A program made the position numbers and the translations under genes. Of a DNA stretch of 64,000 nucleotides, positions 53,951 to 63,215 are shown piece by piece. Source of the stretch: Pseudomonas sp. 8AS (GTDB lineage Bacteria > Pseudomonadota > Gammaproteobacteria > Pseudomonadales > Pseudomonadaceae). Location: contig NZ_LR733406.1 in the NCBI RefSeq assembly GCF_902506505.1, positions 4,090,693 to 4,154,692 of the forward strand, in the 5' to 3' direction. A model generated the notes under the pieces. It was not told the DNA's origin. It saw only the letters and a program-made list of their open reading frames with translations, and searched no databases. Position 1 is the stretch's first letter, and every line of letters starts with the position of its first letter.

Positions 53951-56269
53951 TCAATCGAGCGAGACCCGGCGCAGACGCAACGCGTTGAACACCACCGAGG
54001 CGGAACTCAGGCTCATGGCCAGGGCGGCGATCATGGGCGACAGCAGATGCCCGCTCAGCGGGTAGAGCAGGCCGGCGGCCAGGGGAATGCCCATGGCGTT
54101 GTAGAGGAAGGCGAAGCTCAGGTTCTGGTGCATGTTGCGCACCGTCGCCAGCGACAGGCTGCGGGCCCGCAGGATGCCCAGCAGGTCGCCCTTGACCAGG
54201 GTGACTTGGGCGCTGTGCATCGCCACATCGGTGCCGGTACCCATGGCGATGCCGACATCGGCGCGGGCCAGGGCGGGGGCATCGTTGATCCCGTCGCCGG
54301 CCATCGCCACCCGGTGCCCGGCCTGCTGCAGGCTGGCCACCAGGCGTTCCTTGTCCTGCGGCTTGACCTCGCCGTGGACCTCCGCGATGCCCAGCTGGCG
54401 GGCCACCGCGCGGGCGGTGGTGAGGCCGTCACCGGTGGCCATGATGACCCGCACCCCGGCGGCCTGCAGGCGCTCGACCGCCAGTTGCGAGGTCGGCTTG
54501 ATCGGGTCGGCCACCGCCAGCAGGCCGGCCAGCACGCCATCCACCGCCAGGTACATGATGCTGGTGCCGTCGCCGCGCAGCTGTTCGGCGCGGCCCTGCA
54601 GCACCGTGGTGGCGACCCCGGCCTCGGCCATCAGCAGGCCGTTGCCCAGGTGCAGCTGGCGCCCGGCTATCCGTCCGCGGTTGCCGATGCCGGAGAGCGA
54701 GACGAAGTTCTCCGCCGCACTCAGGCTCAGCCCGGCCGCGCGGGCCTGCTCGACGATGGCGCGGCCCAGGGGGTGCTCGCTGGCCTGGTCGAGGCTGGCG
54801 GCCAGGCGCAGCACCTCGTCGGCGCCGAAGCCGGGCGCCGGCTCGACGCTGTGGAAGGCCGGGTGGCCGGCGGTGAGGGTGCCGGTCTTGTCGACGATCA
54901 GGGTGTCGATCTTGCGCAGGTTCTCGATCGCCGCCGCGTCGCGGAACAGCACGCCGCTGCCGGCGGCCTTGCCGGTGGCGACCATCACCGACATCGGCGT
55001 GGCCAGGCCGAGGGCGCAGGGGCAGGCGATGATCAGCACCGCCACCGCGTTGATCAGGCCGAACACCCAGCTCGGCTGCGGCCCCCACAGGCCCCAGCCG
55101 AGGAAGGTCAGGGCGGCGATGGCGATCACCACCAGCACGAAGTAACCGGCGATCACATCGGCCAGACGCTGCATCGGCGCCCTGGAGCGTTGCGCCTGCA
55201 CCACCATCTGCACGATCTGCGCGAGCACGGTCGCCGCGCCGACCTTCTGCGCCTGCATCACCAGGCTGCCATGGGTGTTGAGCGTGGCGCCGATCAGCGG
55301 ATCGCCGGCCCGCTTCAGCACCGGCAGCGGCTCGCCGGTGAGCATGGCCTCGTCCACCGCGCTTTCGCCCTGCAGCACCAGGCCGTCGACCGGCACCTTC
55401 TCGCCGGGGCGTACGCGCAGGGTGTCACCACTGTGTACCTGGCCCAGGGCGATGTCCTCTTCGCTGCCGTCGGCGTTGATCCGCCGCGCCGTCTTGGGCG
55501 CCAGGCCGAGCAGCGCCTTGATCGCCGCCGAGGTCTGCGAGCGCGCCTTGAGTTCGAGCATCTGCCCGAGCAGGGTCAGCGAGATGATCACCGCCGCCGC
55601 CTCGTAGTACACGCCGATGCGCCCATCCTGCCGGAAGGTCTCGGGAAACAGGCCGGGTACCAGGGTGGCGGCCAGGCTGTAGAGGAAGGCGGCGGCGGTG
55701 CCGAGGCCGATTAGCGTCCACATGTTCGGGCTGCGCTGGAGCACCGAGCGCACCCCGCGCACGTAGAACGGCCAGCCGGCCCAGAGCACGATGGGGCTGG
55801 CGAGGATCAGCTCGACCCAGTTCTGCTGGCTGCCGTGCAGCAGGTTCAGTGCATGCCCGCCCATGGCCAGCAGGGTGACGGCCAGGGTCAGCGGCAGGCT
55901 CCACCAGAAGCGCCGGGTGAAGTCACGCAGTTCGGGACTCTCCTCCTCCGCCAGCGCGGGCAGCACCGGCTCCAGGGCCATGCCGCACTTGGGGCAGGTG
56001 CCGGGGCCGCGCTGGCGGATCTCCGGGTGCATCGGGCAGGTGTATTCCGCCTCGCCCGCCGCGCTGGCGGCAGCCGCAGCAGGCGCGGCGGGCATGCTGT
56101 AGCGCTCCGGCTCGGCAGTGAACTTGAGCCGGCAGTGCTCGCTGCAGAAGCGCCAGGTCTGCCCGGCATGCTGCGCCTGGAAGCGGCTGTCGGCGGCGAC
56201 CTGCATGCCGCACACCGGGTCGCGCAGGTCGGATGCCGACGCCGGCTCGGCTGGGGGATGGTTGTGCAT
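53951..56269 (-). CDS. copA: Cu(I)-exporting P-type ATPase CopA with YHS and heavy-metal-binding N-terminus
   Basis: A 772-residue P1B-type ATPase of the inner membrane. In place of the usual HMA domains it has a YHS domain (~16-57, CGMQV and CSEHC) and a CPMHPEIRQRGPGTCPKCGM module (78-96), with His-rich ends. Membrane helices surround the CPC metal site (IIACPCALG, ~416), followed by DKTGTLT (~459), EHPLG and GDGINDAPAL. It exports Cu(I) (or Ag(I)). It is preceded after 3 bp by the DUF2933 gene and followed by copZ. Confidence 0.94.
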   Translation of the reverse strand: MHNHPPAEPASASDLRDPVCGMQVAADSRFQAQHAGQTWRFCSEHCRLKFTAEPERYSMPAAPAAAAASAAGEAEYTCPMHPEIRQRGPGTCPKCGMALEPVLPALAEEESPELRDFTRRFWWSLPLTLAVTLLAMGGHALNLLHGSQQNWVELILASPIVLWAGWPFYVRGVRSVLQRSPNMWTLIGLGTAAAFLYSLAATLVPGLFPETFRQDGRIGVYYEAAAVIISLTLLGQMLELKARSQTSAAIKALLGLAPKTARRINADGSEEDIALGQVHSGDTLRVRPGEKVPVDGLVLQGESAVDEAMLTGEPLPVLKRAGDPLIGATLNTHGSLVMQAQKVGAATVLAQIVQMVVQAQRSRAPMQRLADVIAGYFVLVVIAIAALTFLGWGLWGPQPSWVFGLINAVAVLIIACPCALGLATPMSVMVATGKAAGSGVLFRDAAAIENLRKIDTLIVDKTGTLTAGHPAFHSVEPAPGFGADEVLRLAASLDQASEHPLGRAIVEQARAAGLSLSAAENFVSLSGIGNRGRIAGRQLHLGNGLLMAEAGVATTVLQGRAEQLRGDGTSIMYLAVDGVLAGLLAVADPIKPTSQLAVERLQAAGVRVIMATGDGLTTARAVARQLGIAEVHGEVKPQDKERLVASLQQAGHRVAMAGDGINDAPALARADVGIAMGTGTDVAMHSAQVTLVKGDLLGILRARSLSLATVRNMHQNLSFAFLYNAMGIPLAAGLLYPLSGHLLSPMIAALAMSLSSASVVFNALRLRRVSLD

Positions 56270-56272
56270 GGG

Positions 56273-56521
56273 TCAGCTCCTATTGTCGTCCCCGGGCTGC
56301 GCCGCGTCGCGATGCTGCCGGTGGCCGCCATGGTGATGGCCGAACAGGTGCATCAGCGGGCACAGCAGGAGGATCACGTAGGGCAGCAGCTGGGAGATAT
56401 GGCCATAGTGCTCGCGAGCCAGGTAGAACAGCGCGATGACCAGCAGCATGCCCAGGGCGATGGCGGGCTTGCTCCTCCAGAAAGAGGGCGAAGGGTCGCA
56501 CGATGGGGCGGAATGGATCAT
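56273..56521 (-). CDS. DUF2933-type small membrane protein
   Basis: 82 residues with two hydrophobic helices (~17-36 and ~44-60), then the His-rich tail HLFGHHHGGHRQH that may bind metal. AGGAG precedes the ATG. It lies 3 bp before copA in the same direction. DUF2933 proteins regularly accompany copper ATPases; the biochemical role is unknown. Confidence 0.85.
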   Translation of the reverse strand: MIHSAPSCDPSPSFWRSKPAIALGMLLVIALFYLAREHYGHISQLLPYVILLLCPLMHLFGHHHGGHRQHRDAAQPGDDNRS

Positions 56522-56618
56522 GCCGGGAACTCCTGAGCGGTGGAGACAAGGCCCGGCAGCGAAACCGCCGGGGCATCTGGCGCGGTATGGAAGGCTGGCA
56601 GCGCCAGCGCGGGGCCGG

Positions 56619-56999
56619 CTAAGCGTTGAAGCGGACGAAGCGTAGGCGGGCAGGCGGCCTTGGCGGCGCGGGGCGCTGCAGGACGAGGCTGGCAAACGGG
56701 GCCGGGGCGACGGCGCCCAGCAGCAGGAGCGACAACGGCAGCCCGCTGCTGCAGAAGGCCGGATCGGGCCCGGGCGACGGACTCAGGGCCGAGGCACTGT
56801 CCGCGCAGAATTGCAGGCAGCCGGTGGCCTGCGCGGCGTGGCCAGCGGCATGGACCGCGGCGTAGCCCCCATGCGTGGCGCTCGGGTCATGGCGCGGCAA
56901 GCTCAGGCAACCCTGGCTCGCCGCCAGCCCGCAGGCCAGCAGCCATAGCGCGAGGGCCAGGCGCACCAGCAGCGATTGACGAGCGCGGAACCAGAACAT
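56619..56999 (-). CDS. DUF2946-like exported/membrane protein of the copper locus
   Basis: 126 residues from the ATG at 56999, which I prefer to 57047; neither has a strong RBS. An N-terminal hydrophobic segment (RLALALWLLACGLAASQG) is followed by a Cys/His-containing stretch (CLSLPRHDPSATHGGYAAVH, CLQFC), a second hydrophobic segment and a proline-rich end PPRPPARLRFVRF. This layout matches small DUF2946-like proteins near copper genes. No enzyme motif. Confidence 0.6.
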   Translation of the reverse strand: MFWFRARQSLLVRLALALWLLACGLAASQGCLSLPRHDPSATHGGYAAVHAAGHAAQATGCLQFCADSASALSPSPGPDPAFCSSGLPLSLLLLGAVAPAPFASLVLQRPAPPRPPARLRFVRFNA

Positions 57000-57084
57000 G
57001 CGATGAGCAGCCACCGAAGCTTTCGTTTGCAACCTGCATCCGGCCAACGACCGTTGACTCCTAACAACCTTAGCCGCTCCCGGC

Positions 57085-58107
57085 CTATTCGGCCTGCGCG
57101 GGGGCGTAGCTGATCCCGTTGGGCCCGGCGCCGACCCGGTGCGTGGCGACGACCGTGCGGCTGGCCGTATCGATCACCGACACGCTGCCCGCCTCGATAT
57201 TGCTGACGAAGACATAGGCGCCGTCGCTGCTGATGGCCACGCCGTGGGCACCCGGGCCGGTGGTCACGTTGCCGATGGTCTGGCGCGTCTGCAGGTCGAC
57301 GATCGAGACCCGGTCATCGGGCTTCTCGCTACTGCCCTGGTTCGCCACATAGACCTGCCGGCCGTCGGCGCTGGCCATCACCTGGATCGGCGTGCGGCCG
57401 ACGCCGACGCGGCCGACCAGGCGCTGACTGGCGGTATCGATGATGCCCAGCTGGTTGGTCGCACTCAGCGAGACGAACGCCTGGCGGCCATCAGGGGTGA
57501 AGCCGACCTGCACCGGCGCCCCGCTCACGGCGATCTGCGCGGTCTCCTTGAGCGTGGTGATGTCGATCACCGATACGCTATCGCCGCGCATATTGGCCAC
57601 ATACAGCGTGCGCCCGTCCGGGCTCAGGCGCAGGCCATGGGGATAGCGGCCGGTCGCGACGCTGGCGATTTCGGCCCGTTGCTGCAGGTCGAACACCCGC
57701 AGCCGATCGGCCGCCGAGTCGGTCACGAAGGCGCGCCGCCCGGCCGGGTCGGTCACCACATGGGCCGGATGTTCGCCCGCCGGCAGGCTGAACGCCGGCT
57801 GCTCGAGGGCGGCGGTGGCGAACACCAGCAGTTGCCCACCGGCGCTCTCGCCGGCGTGATGCGCGCCATGGGCGGGCATGCCCACGGCCAGCAGCAGGCT
57901 GCCGTCGGGGGACACCTGCACATTGTGCGGCGCGATGGGCAGGGTGATGGAGCGCACCTCACCGCTGTCGAGCTGCACCTGGCTGAGCGAGGCGCCGCGC
58001 TCGTTGGCGGTGTAGATCCGGCCGCTTGGCGCCGCCAGGGCAAGGCCGAGGTGAGTGGCCAGGCCCAGGCCCAGGGCGAAAGCAGCGAAACGGTGGCTAT
58101 GGCGCAT
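57085..58107 (-). CDS. YncE-like periplasmic beta-propeller protein
   Basis: 340 residues with a signal peptide (~1-26, ALA-AP). Seven repeats of the YVTN/NHL-type blade: each about 40 residues, with patterns such as SPDGRTLYVANMRGDSVSVIDITT and SSDGAYVFVSNIEAGSVSVIDTAS. It resembles YncE-type propellers. Its position between the copper genes and OprC suggests a role in periplasmic copper or stress handling, but this is inference. GGGGAGA precedes the ATG. Confidence 0.88.
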   Translation of the reverse strand: MRHSHRFAAFALGLGLATHLGLALAAPSGRIYTANERGASLSQVQLDSGEVRSITLPIAPHNVQVSPDGSLLLAVGMPAHGAHHAGESAGGQLLVFATAALEQPAFSLPAGEHPAHVVTDPAGRRAFVTDSAADRLRVFDLQQRAEIASVATGRYPHGLRLSPDGRTLYVANMRGDSVSVIDITTLKETAQIAVSGAPVQVGFTPDGRQAFVSLSATNQLGIIDTASQRLVGRVGVGRTPIQVMASADGRQVYVANQGSSEKPDDRVSIVDLQTRQTIGNVTTGPGAHGVAISSDGAYVFVSNIEAGSVSVIDTASRTVVATHRVGAGPNGISYAPAQAE

Positions 58108-58249
58108 GACGATCTCCCCGCCAGTGAACAGGATCCCGGGGCCTGATGGCGCCGGGTGCCTGAACAGGCTGCGCGGGGCGGACGCGGCTGTCCTTGACGG
58201 GCGTCAACAATGACCACGCCCGCGCACGCGCGAGCGTGGCCAGGCCTGA
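58108..58249. other. Intergenic region upstream of the beta-propeller gene
   Basis: Contains a 14-bp symmetrical site TTGAC-GGGC-GTCAA (58194-58207) similar to FNR/DNR-family boxes, about 87 nt upstream of the ATG at 58107. Otherwise no feature is recognised. Confidence 0.35.
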
Positions 58250-58459
58250 CTCAGAAGCTGTTTACGATCTCGCGAGCTAGAGCCAGACAAGACGTAACGA
58301 CCAACGGGAGTAACAGCCGCAGGCTGGCCCGAAGGGTAAGCGCCAGCGAATCAACTGGCCGAGGGAGCGGAGTTTACGAGCTGTAAATGAGCATCCCGAG
58401 GCCAGTTTTAACGCGGTATGGCCGACGCGCAGCAGATCATAAGCAGCTTCTCAGAAGCT
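58250..58459. mobile_element. ~200-bp MITE-like element at the 3' end of the oprC gene
   Basis: Imperfect 18-bp terminal inverted repeats: AGAAGCTGTTTACGATCT (58253-58270) and AGATCATAAGCAGCTTCT (58434-58451), 16 of 18 matched. The 10-mer CTCAGAAGCT occurs at 58250-58259 and again at 58450-58459, exactly 200 bp apart, like a target-site duplication. The right copy contains the oprC stop codon. No gene lies inside. Confidence 0.75.
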
Positions 58460-60613
58460 CAGATCCACCTTGGTCCACAGGGTCCGCCCCGGCTCGTCGA
58501 TCGCCACGGGCTCGGCCGGGTAGCCGAAGCCGGCATCGCCGGCGCGGTTGAGGTGTTCGGCGTAGTCCTTGTCGAACAGGTTGTCGACGCCGGCGCTGAG
58601 CTTGAGGTGCTCGCTGACCCGGTAGGCGCCGTTGAGGGAGAACACGGCGAAACCGGCGCTGTTGCCGAAGTCCTGGCCGACCACGTTGCCCTTGCCCTCG
58701 TCCACCCGGTTCTGCGCCGCTACCACGCGCCACAGGGCGCCGGCGCTCCAGTCGTCACGCTGGTAGTTCAGGCCCAGGCGCGCCTCCAGCGGCGGCATCT
58801 GCGGCAACGCTTCGCCATCGCTGCTGTTCTTGCCCCAGGCGTAGGCCAGGGTGGCATCGGTGCTCCAGTTGTCGCTCAGCTCGTAGGCCACGCCCAGTTC
58901 GCCGCCGAGGATGCGCGCATCGATGTTGTCGGCCTGGGACACCAGGCTGCCCATCATGTTGCGGCTGTAGCTGAACAGGATGTAGTCGCGCACCTGGCCG
59001 ACGTAGCCGGAGGCCCAGGCCTGCAGGTCGGCGCCGGCGTACTGCAGGCCGAAGTCGAGCTGGGTGGTCTTCTCCGGGGCGATGCCGTCGAAGGCATTGA
59101 CCTCGCCGTCCGGCGCGCGCTTGGGCGAGTAGAGTTCCCAGTAGTCGGGAAAGCGCTGCACATGGCCGAGGCCGGCGTAGAGGGTGGTTGGCGTGTCAGC
59201 CAGGTCGTACTCGTAGCGGGCGAAGCCGCTGGGCAGGGTGTCGCTGCGACGCTCGCCGGCGGTCGGGTTGGCCCGCGCCACGTTCATGTGCGTGACGGTC
59301 TGCCGGTAGTCCGTGGCATCGGCGTGGTCCAGGCGCGCGCCGGCGACCACCCGGCGGCGCTCGGCGGCGTGCCAGGTCAGCTCGCCGAAGGCGCCGTAGT
59401 TGTGCATCACCGAGTCCTTGTTCCAGGGGAACTGGTCGGCATCGGTGTATTGCGCAGGCGCGCCCATCATCGCCATGCGGTAACGGGAGGCGCGGGCACG
59501 GTGCTCGCTGCGCAGGGCATCGACCCCGGTAACCAGCTCCACCTCGCGCCACAGCCAGGTGGCGGCCAGGCGGGCGCCGGTGGTGCGGCGGTCGACCTGG
59601 GAGGCCATCGGCATGGGCATCATGCTGCTCGGATCGGGCTGGCGTAGGCTGAAGTTGTCCATCACGTGGTCGGCGTAGTTGTAGTAGAGCTGCGCCTCCA
59701 GCTGGTCCAGGGCGCCGCCCAGGTTGCCCTTCTCGAGGCGCAGGGCGAGGCTTTCGCGGGCGAACTGCGCACCATCCATGCTCCGCCCGGCGTAGCGCGC
59801 CTCGCCGTCGCCCTTGCCGGCGCTGAGTTCGACCAGGGTATCGGCATCCGGCGTCCAGCCGAGGGCGACGTCGCCGTTCCACTTGCTCCAGCGCGACGGC
59901 ACCGTGTCGCCGTCGCCATCCTGGTAATCGTCGGCCTGCGCCTGGTTGCCGACGAAGCGCAGGTAACCCTGCTCGCCGCCGACGGCGCCATCCAGCACCC
60001 GGTCGAAGCGGCCGTTGGAGCCGCCGAGCAGGCTGGCATGCAGGCGGCTGCCCAGTTCACCGAAGCGCTCCGGCTCGCGCTCGAACAGCACCGTGCCGGC
60101 CGAGGCGCCGGGCCCCCAGAGCACGGTCTGCGGGCCCTTGATCACGGTCAGGCGGTCGTAGGTCTCCGGGGAGATGTACGAGCTCGGCGCATCCATGCGC
60201 CCCGGACAGGCGCCGAGCATCAGGCCGCCGTTGCTGCGCAGGTTGATCCGCGAGCCGAACATGCCGCGCAGCACCGGGTCGCCATTGGTGCCGCCGCTGC
60301 GGATCGCGGAGAAGCCGGGGATGGTCTTCAGGTAATCGGTGGCATCGCTGGCCGGCACCGGCTGGCGGGCATCCTTGGGATTGGCGATCACCGTGAGCGG
60401 CGAGCTTTGCTGCACGGCGGTGACCACCGTGGGTTCGAGTTCGGCCAGCTGCAGGGGCTCAGCCGGCGCCTGTGGCTCGGCCGCCAGCAGCGGCGCCGCC
60501 AGGGCCAAGCCACTGCACAGGGCGAAGGCCTGGTGCCAGCGCAGGCGTTGCGGATCGAGGGCGAACGGAGAAAAGCGGCCGGCAGCGGCCGACGAGGAAC
60601 GACGGACAGTCAT
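58451..60613 (-). CDS. oprC: TonB-dependent copper receptor OprC
   Basis: An outer-membrane copper uptake barrel of 720 residues. Long signal sequence (~1-45, LLAAE), plug domain (~60-180) and 22-strand barrel to the final LSF. The OprC copper ligands described for the P. aeruginosa protein are conserved as motifs: CxxxM in GACPGRM (C136, M140) and HxM in ADHVM (H316, M318). The ATG at 60613 has AGGA 7 nt upstream; an upstream in-frame ATG at 60652 lacks one. A MITE-like element abuts the stop codon. It lies in the same orientation as the other copper genes. Confidence 0.96.
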   Translation of the reverse strand: MTVRRSSSAAAGRFSPFALDPQRLRWHQAFALCSGLALAAPLLAAEPQAPAEPLQLAELEPTVVTAVQQSSPLTVIANPKDARQPVPASDATDYLKTIPGFSAIRSGGTNGDPVLRGMFGSRINLRSNGGLMLGACPGRMDAPSSYISPETYDRLTVIKGPQTVLWGPGASAGTVLFEREPERFGELGSRLHASLLGGSNGRFDRVLDGAVGGEQGYLRFVGNQAQADDYQDGDGDTVPSRWSKWNGDVALGWTPDADTLVELSAGKGDGEARYAGRSMDGAQFARESLALRLEKGNLGGALDQLEAQLYYNYADHVMDNFSLRQPDPSSMMPMPMASQVDRRTTGARLAATWLWREVELVTGVDALRSEHRARASRYRMAMMGAPAQYTDADQFPWNKDSVMHNYGAFGELTWHAAERRRVVAGARLDHADATDYRQTVTHMNVARANPTAGERRSDTLPSGFARYEYDLADTPTTLYAGLGHVQRFPDYWELYSPKRAPDGEVNAFDGIAPEKTTQLDFGLQYAGADLQAWASGYVGQVRDYILFSYSRNMMGSLVSQADNIDARILGGELGVAYELSDNWSTDATLAYAWGKNSSDGEALPQMPPLEARLGLNYQRDDWSAGALWRVVAAQNRVDEGKGNVVGQDFGNSAGFAVFSLNGAYRVSEHLKLSAGVDNLFDKDYAEHLNRAGDAGFGYPAEPVAIDEPGRTLWTKVDLSF

Positions 60614-60674
60614 GAGGTTTCCTGAATGCAAAGACAGCGGGACGCCCCGCAACGAGGGCGCGGATCGGCTGGGA

Positions 60675-61049
60675 TCAGGAAACGAGCGGCGGCGCGCGGT
60701 TGGGCGGCGCGACCAGGAACGGCGGGCTGAGCGCCAGCAGCTCGGCGAAGCGCGGGCGCTGTGGTGACGGCGCCACCGCCGGCGCAGGCGGGCTGAAGGG
60801 AAACGATTGCACCCCGGCCAGGTGCGCGCCGCACTGCATACAGGGCAGTTGCTGGCTGACGGGGTTGCCGTCGTCCTGTTCGCTCAGCTGCCACTGCACG
60901 CCGTGCGAGGTACACAGCAGCATGAAGCCATCGGCACTCATCAGCGGCATGGCCCACAGCGGCATGCTCACGCGCAGCAGCATGCCCACCAGGGCAAAGG
61001 CGTAGAGCCAATCGCGGAAACTGCGGCTGAGTGGGTTCAGGGTCGACAT
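60675..61049 (-). CDS. DUF2946 family protein (copper-associated)
   Basis: 124 residues from the ATG at 61049. One hydrophobic helix (~16-35, WLYAFALVGMLLRVSMPLWAM) and a Cys pair in PCMQCGAHL, with a C-terminal proline-rich stretch. This is the DUF2946 pattern usually found directly upstream of OprC-type receptor genes and in copper-responsive operons. Its function is unknown; metal binding by the CMQC/His region is possible. It is probably co-transcribed with oprC, 61 bp downstream. Confidence 0.82.
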   Translation of the reverse strand: MSTLNPLSRSFRDWLYAFALVGMLLRVSMPLWAMPLMSADGFMLLCTSHGVQWQLSEQDDGNPVSQQLPCMQCGAHLAGVQSFPFSPPAPAVAPSPQRPRFAELLALSPPFLVAPPNRAPPLVS

Positions 61050-61121
61050 CCTTCCAGGTCGACGCATTCTAGCCGGATGCCCGCACGGCGCATGGGGACA
61101 CAGCGTCGCACCCCGGAAACG

Positions 61122-61147
61122 AAAAGCCCGCAATCAAGCGGGCTTTT
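61122..61147 (-). terminator. Intrinsic terminator of ssb
   Basis: AAAAGCCCGC, AATCAA loop, GCGGGCTTTT, flanked by A/T runs. Placed 27 nt after the ssb stop on the minus strand. Confidence 0.88.
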
Positions 61148-61173
61148 CCTGGGTGCTAGCGAGCGGTTCGACT

Positions 61174-61677
61174 CTAGAACGGAATATCGTCGTCGAAGCT
61201 GTCGTAGTCCGCTGCCGGCTGCTGCTGGGCGGCTGGCTGCGGCGCCGGACGCTGCTGCGGGGCGGACTGTTGCGGCGCCGGGCGCGACTGCTGCTGGCGC
61301 GGGGCGTACTCACCGCCGCCTTCGCTGTTGCCGCCACGGCCGCCGAGCAGCTGCAGGGTGCCGTTCATGTCGACCACGATCTCGGTGGTGTAGCGTTTGA
61401 CGCCGTCCTTCTCCCACTCGCGGGTCTGCAGGCGCCCCTCGATGTAGCACTGGCCGCCCTTGCGCAGGTATTCGCCGGCGATTTCCGCCAGCTTGCCGAA
61501 GAACACCACGCGGTGCCATTCGGTGCGCTCCTGCTGCTGACCGGTCTGCTTGTCCTTCCAGCTGTCGGTGGTGGCCAGGGTGATGTTGGTCACCGCGTTG
61601 CCATTGGGCAGATAACGGGTTTCCGGATCGCCGCCGACGTTACCGATCAGAATGACTTTGTTTACCCCACGGGCCAT
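61174..61677 (-). CDS. ssb: Single-stranded DNA-binding protein Ssb
   Basis: 167 residues. The OB-fold (~1-110) begins MARGVNKVILIGNVGGDPE and includes TEWHRVVFFGKLAEIAGEYLRKG and the IEGRLQTREW strand. The linker is rich in Gln/Pro, and the acidic tip DSFDDDIPF recruits partner proteins. Start at the ATG at 61677, 10 bp after the MFS gene, so it is partly read through from there. The arrangement ssb - MFS - (divergent) uvrA is characteristic of Pseudomonas. Confidence 0.97.
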   Translation of the reverse strand: MARGVNKVILIGNVGGDPETRYLPNGNAVTNITLATTDSWKDKQTGQQQERTEWHRVVFFGKLAEIAGEYLRKGGQCYIEGRLQTREWEKDGVKRYTTEIVVDMNGTLQLLGGRGGNSEGGGEYAPRQQQSRPAPQQSAPQQRPAPQPAAQQQPAADYDSFDDDIPF

Positions 61678-61687
61678 TTTCGTTCTC

Positions 61688-63082
61688 CTAAGCTGAATGC
61701 GTAACCGGCGCCTCTTCGAGCTCCCGCTCGAGCAACGCACGATCCAATTGTTGGGTGTCCACTTTGATGTACAGCGCCGCTTCTTCGGCGACAACCACGG
61801 CGTCACTGACACCGGGGATGGCCAGCAGGCGCCCCACCAGTCCGGAATCGGCCAGGGCCGCGGTACTCAGCGGCCGGCGCAGACTGGTCACGTAAGGCGG
61901 CTCGCGCATAGTAGCAGCTATAAAAACCCAGAAAAGAGCCAGCAGCGCACATCCGACGAACACGGCACCGAGGCCGCCGAACTGGTACAGCCAGCCGCCG
62001 AGGATGCCGCCCAGCGCCGCGCCGAGGAACTGGCTGGTGGAGTACACGCCCATCGCCGTGCCCTTGCCGCCGGCCGGCGAAACCTTGCTGATCAGCGACG
62101 GCAGCGAAGCCTCCAGCAGGTTGAACGCGGTGAAGAACAGGACGATCCCCACTACCAGCAGGTGCAGGCTGTTGCCGCACAGCCAGAAGAACAGTTCGCA
62201 GAGCAGCAGCACCAGCACCGCGCCGGTCAGCACGCGTTTCATCTGGCGTTTCTTCTCGGCGTAGATGATGAACGGCACCATGGCGAAGAAGCCGATCAGC
62301 AGCGCGCTGAGGTAAACCCACCAGTGCTCTTCCTTGGCCAGCCCGCCCTGCTCCACCAGCGCCAGCGGCAGGGCGATGAAGCTGGCCATGAGGATGGCGT
62401 GGAGGACGAAGATGCCCAGGTCCAGGCGCAGCAGGTCGGGGTTGCGCAGGGTCGGCCACAGCGCCTGCCTGGCCACCCCGGATTCGCGGTGCTGCAGGGT
62501 GCTGGAGGCACGCGGGACCATGCCGGCGACGATCAGGATACCGAGCAGGGCCATGCCCGCGGTGACCCAGAACAGCCCGGACAGGCCGAAGGCGCGGGTC
62601 AGCAGCGGGCCGGTGACCATGGCCACGGCGAACGACAGGCCGATGCTCATGCCGATCATGGCCATGGCCTTGGTGCGGTGCTGTTCGCGGGTGAGGTCGG
62701 AGAGCAGCGCCATCACCGCCGCGGAAATCGCCCCGGCGCCCTGCAGCACGCGGCCGGCGATCACCCCCCAGATGGAGTCGGCGGTGGCGGCCAGGGCCGC
62801 GCCGGCGGCGAAGATCAGCAAACCGACGTAGATCACCGGCAGGCGGCCGATGCGGTCGGAGAGAATGCCGAAGGGAATCTGCAGCAGCGCCTGGGTCAGG
62901 CCGTAGGCACCGATGGCCAGGCCGATCAGCAGCGGCGTGGCGCCGGTCAGGTCCATGCCGTAGGTGGCCAGCACCGGCAGCACCATGAACATGCCCAGCA
63001 TGCGGAAGGCGAACACCAGGGCCAGGCCGCTAGCCGCGCGGGTCTCGCCGGCGCTCATGCGCTCGCTGTGCGGATCGTGCAT
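61688..63082 (-). CDS. MFS transporter, YajR-like with C-terminal ferredoxin-fold domain
   Basis: A 464-residue inner-membrane protein with 12 hydrophobic helices (~15-395). It has the MFS loop motif GILSDRIGRLPVIYVG after helix 2 and the motif-C-like region AGAISAAVMALLSDL. A small soluble C-terminal domain (~395-464, GLVGRLLAIPGVSDAVVVAEEAALYIKVD) matches the YAM domain of YajR. Drug/proton antiport is suggested by the family; the substrate is unknown. It is divergent from uvrA. Confidence 0.9.
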   Translation of the reverse strand: MHDPHSERMSAGETRAASGLALVFAFRMLGMFMVLPVLATYGMDLTGATPLLIGLAIGAYGLTQALLQIPFGILSDRIGRLPVIYVGLLIFAAGAALAATADSIWGVIAGRVLQGAGAISAAVMALLSDLTREQHRTKAMAMIGMSIGLSFAVAMVTGPLLTRAFGLSGLFWVTAGMALLGILIVAGMVPRASSTLQHRESGVARQALWPTLRNPDLLRLDLGIFVLHAILMASFIALPLALVEQGGLAKEEHWWVYLSALLIGFFAMVPFIIYAEKKRQMKRVLTGAVLVLLLCELFFWLCGNSLHLLVVGIVLFFTAFNLLEASLPSLISKVSPAGGKGTAMGVYSTSQFLGAALGGILGGWLYQFGGLGAVFVGCALLALFWVFIAATMREPPYVTSLRRPLSTAALADSGLVGRLLAIPGVSDAVVVAEEAALYIKVDTQQLDRALLERELEEAPVTHSA

Positions 63083-63150
63083 CGGTAAACCCCATGAAAA
63101 CGAGGCGGCGATTCTATCAGCCGCAGCCCGCGCGGCACAGGCGTGACGCT

Positions 63151-63180
63151 TTGCCGCTCACTGGCGGGGAGCCGTATACT
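63151..63180 (+). promoter_or_regulatory. Candidate sigma-70 promoter of uvrA
   Basis: TTGCCG (63151-63156), 18-bp spacer, TATACT (63175-63180), 35 nt before the uvrA start. No LexA-type CTG-N10-CAG box overlaps it. Confidence 0.55.
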
Positions 63181-63215
63181 TGGCGGTTTCCAGGCGCCAA
63201 ACGAGGCTGCTGTTC

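Noticed and set aside
63083..63215. LexA box in the uvrA promoter
   Set aside because: No CTG-N10-CAG palindrome could be found; only an ordinary sigma-70 type promoter.
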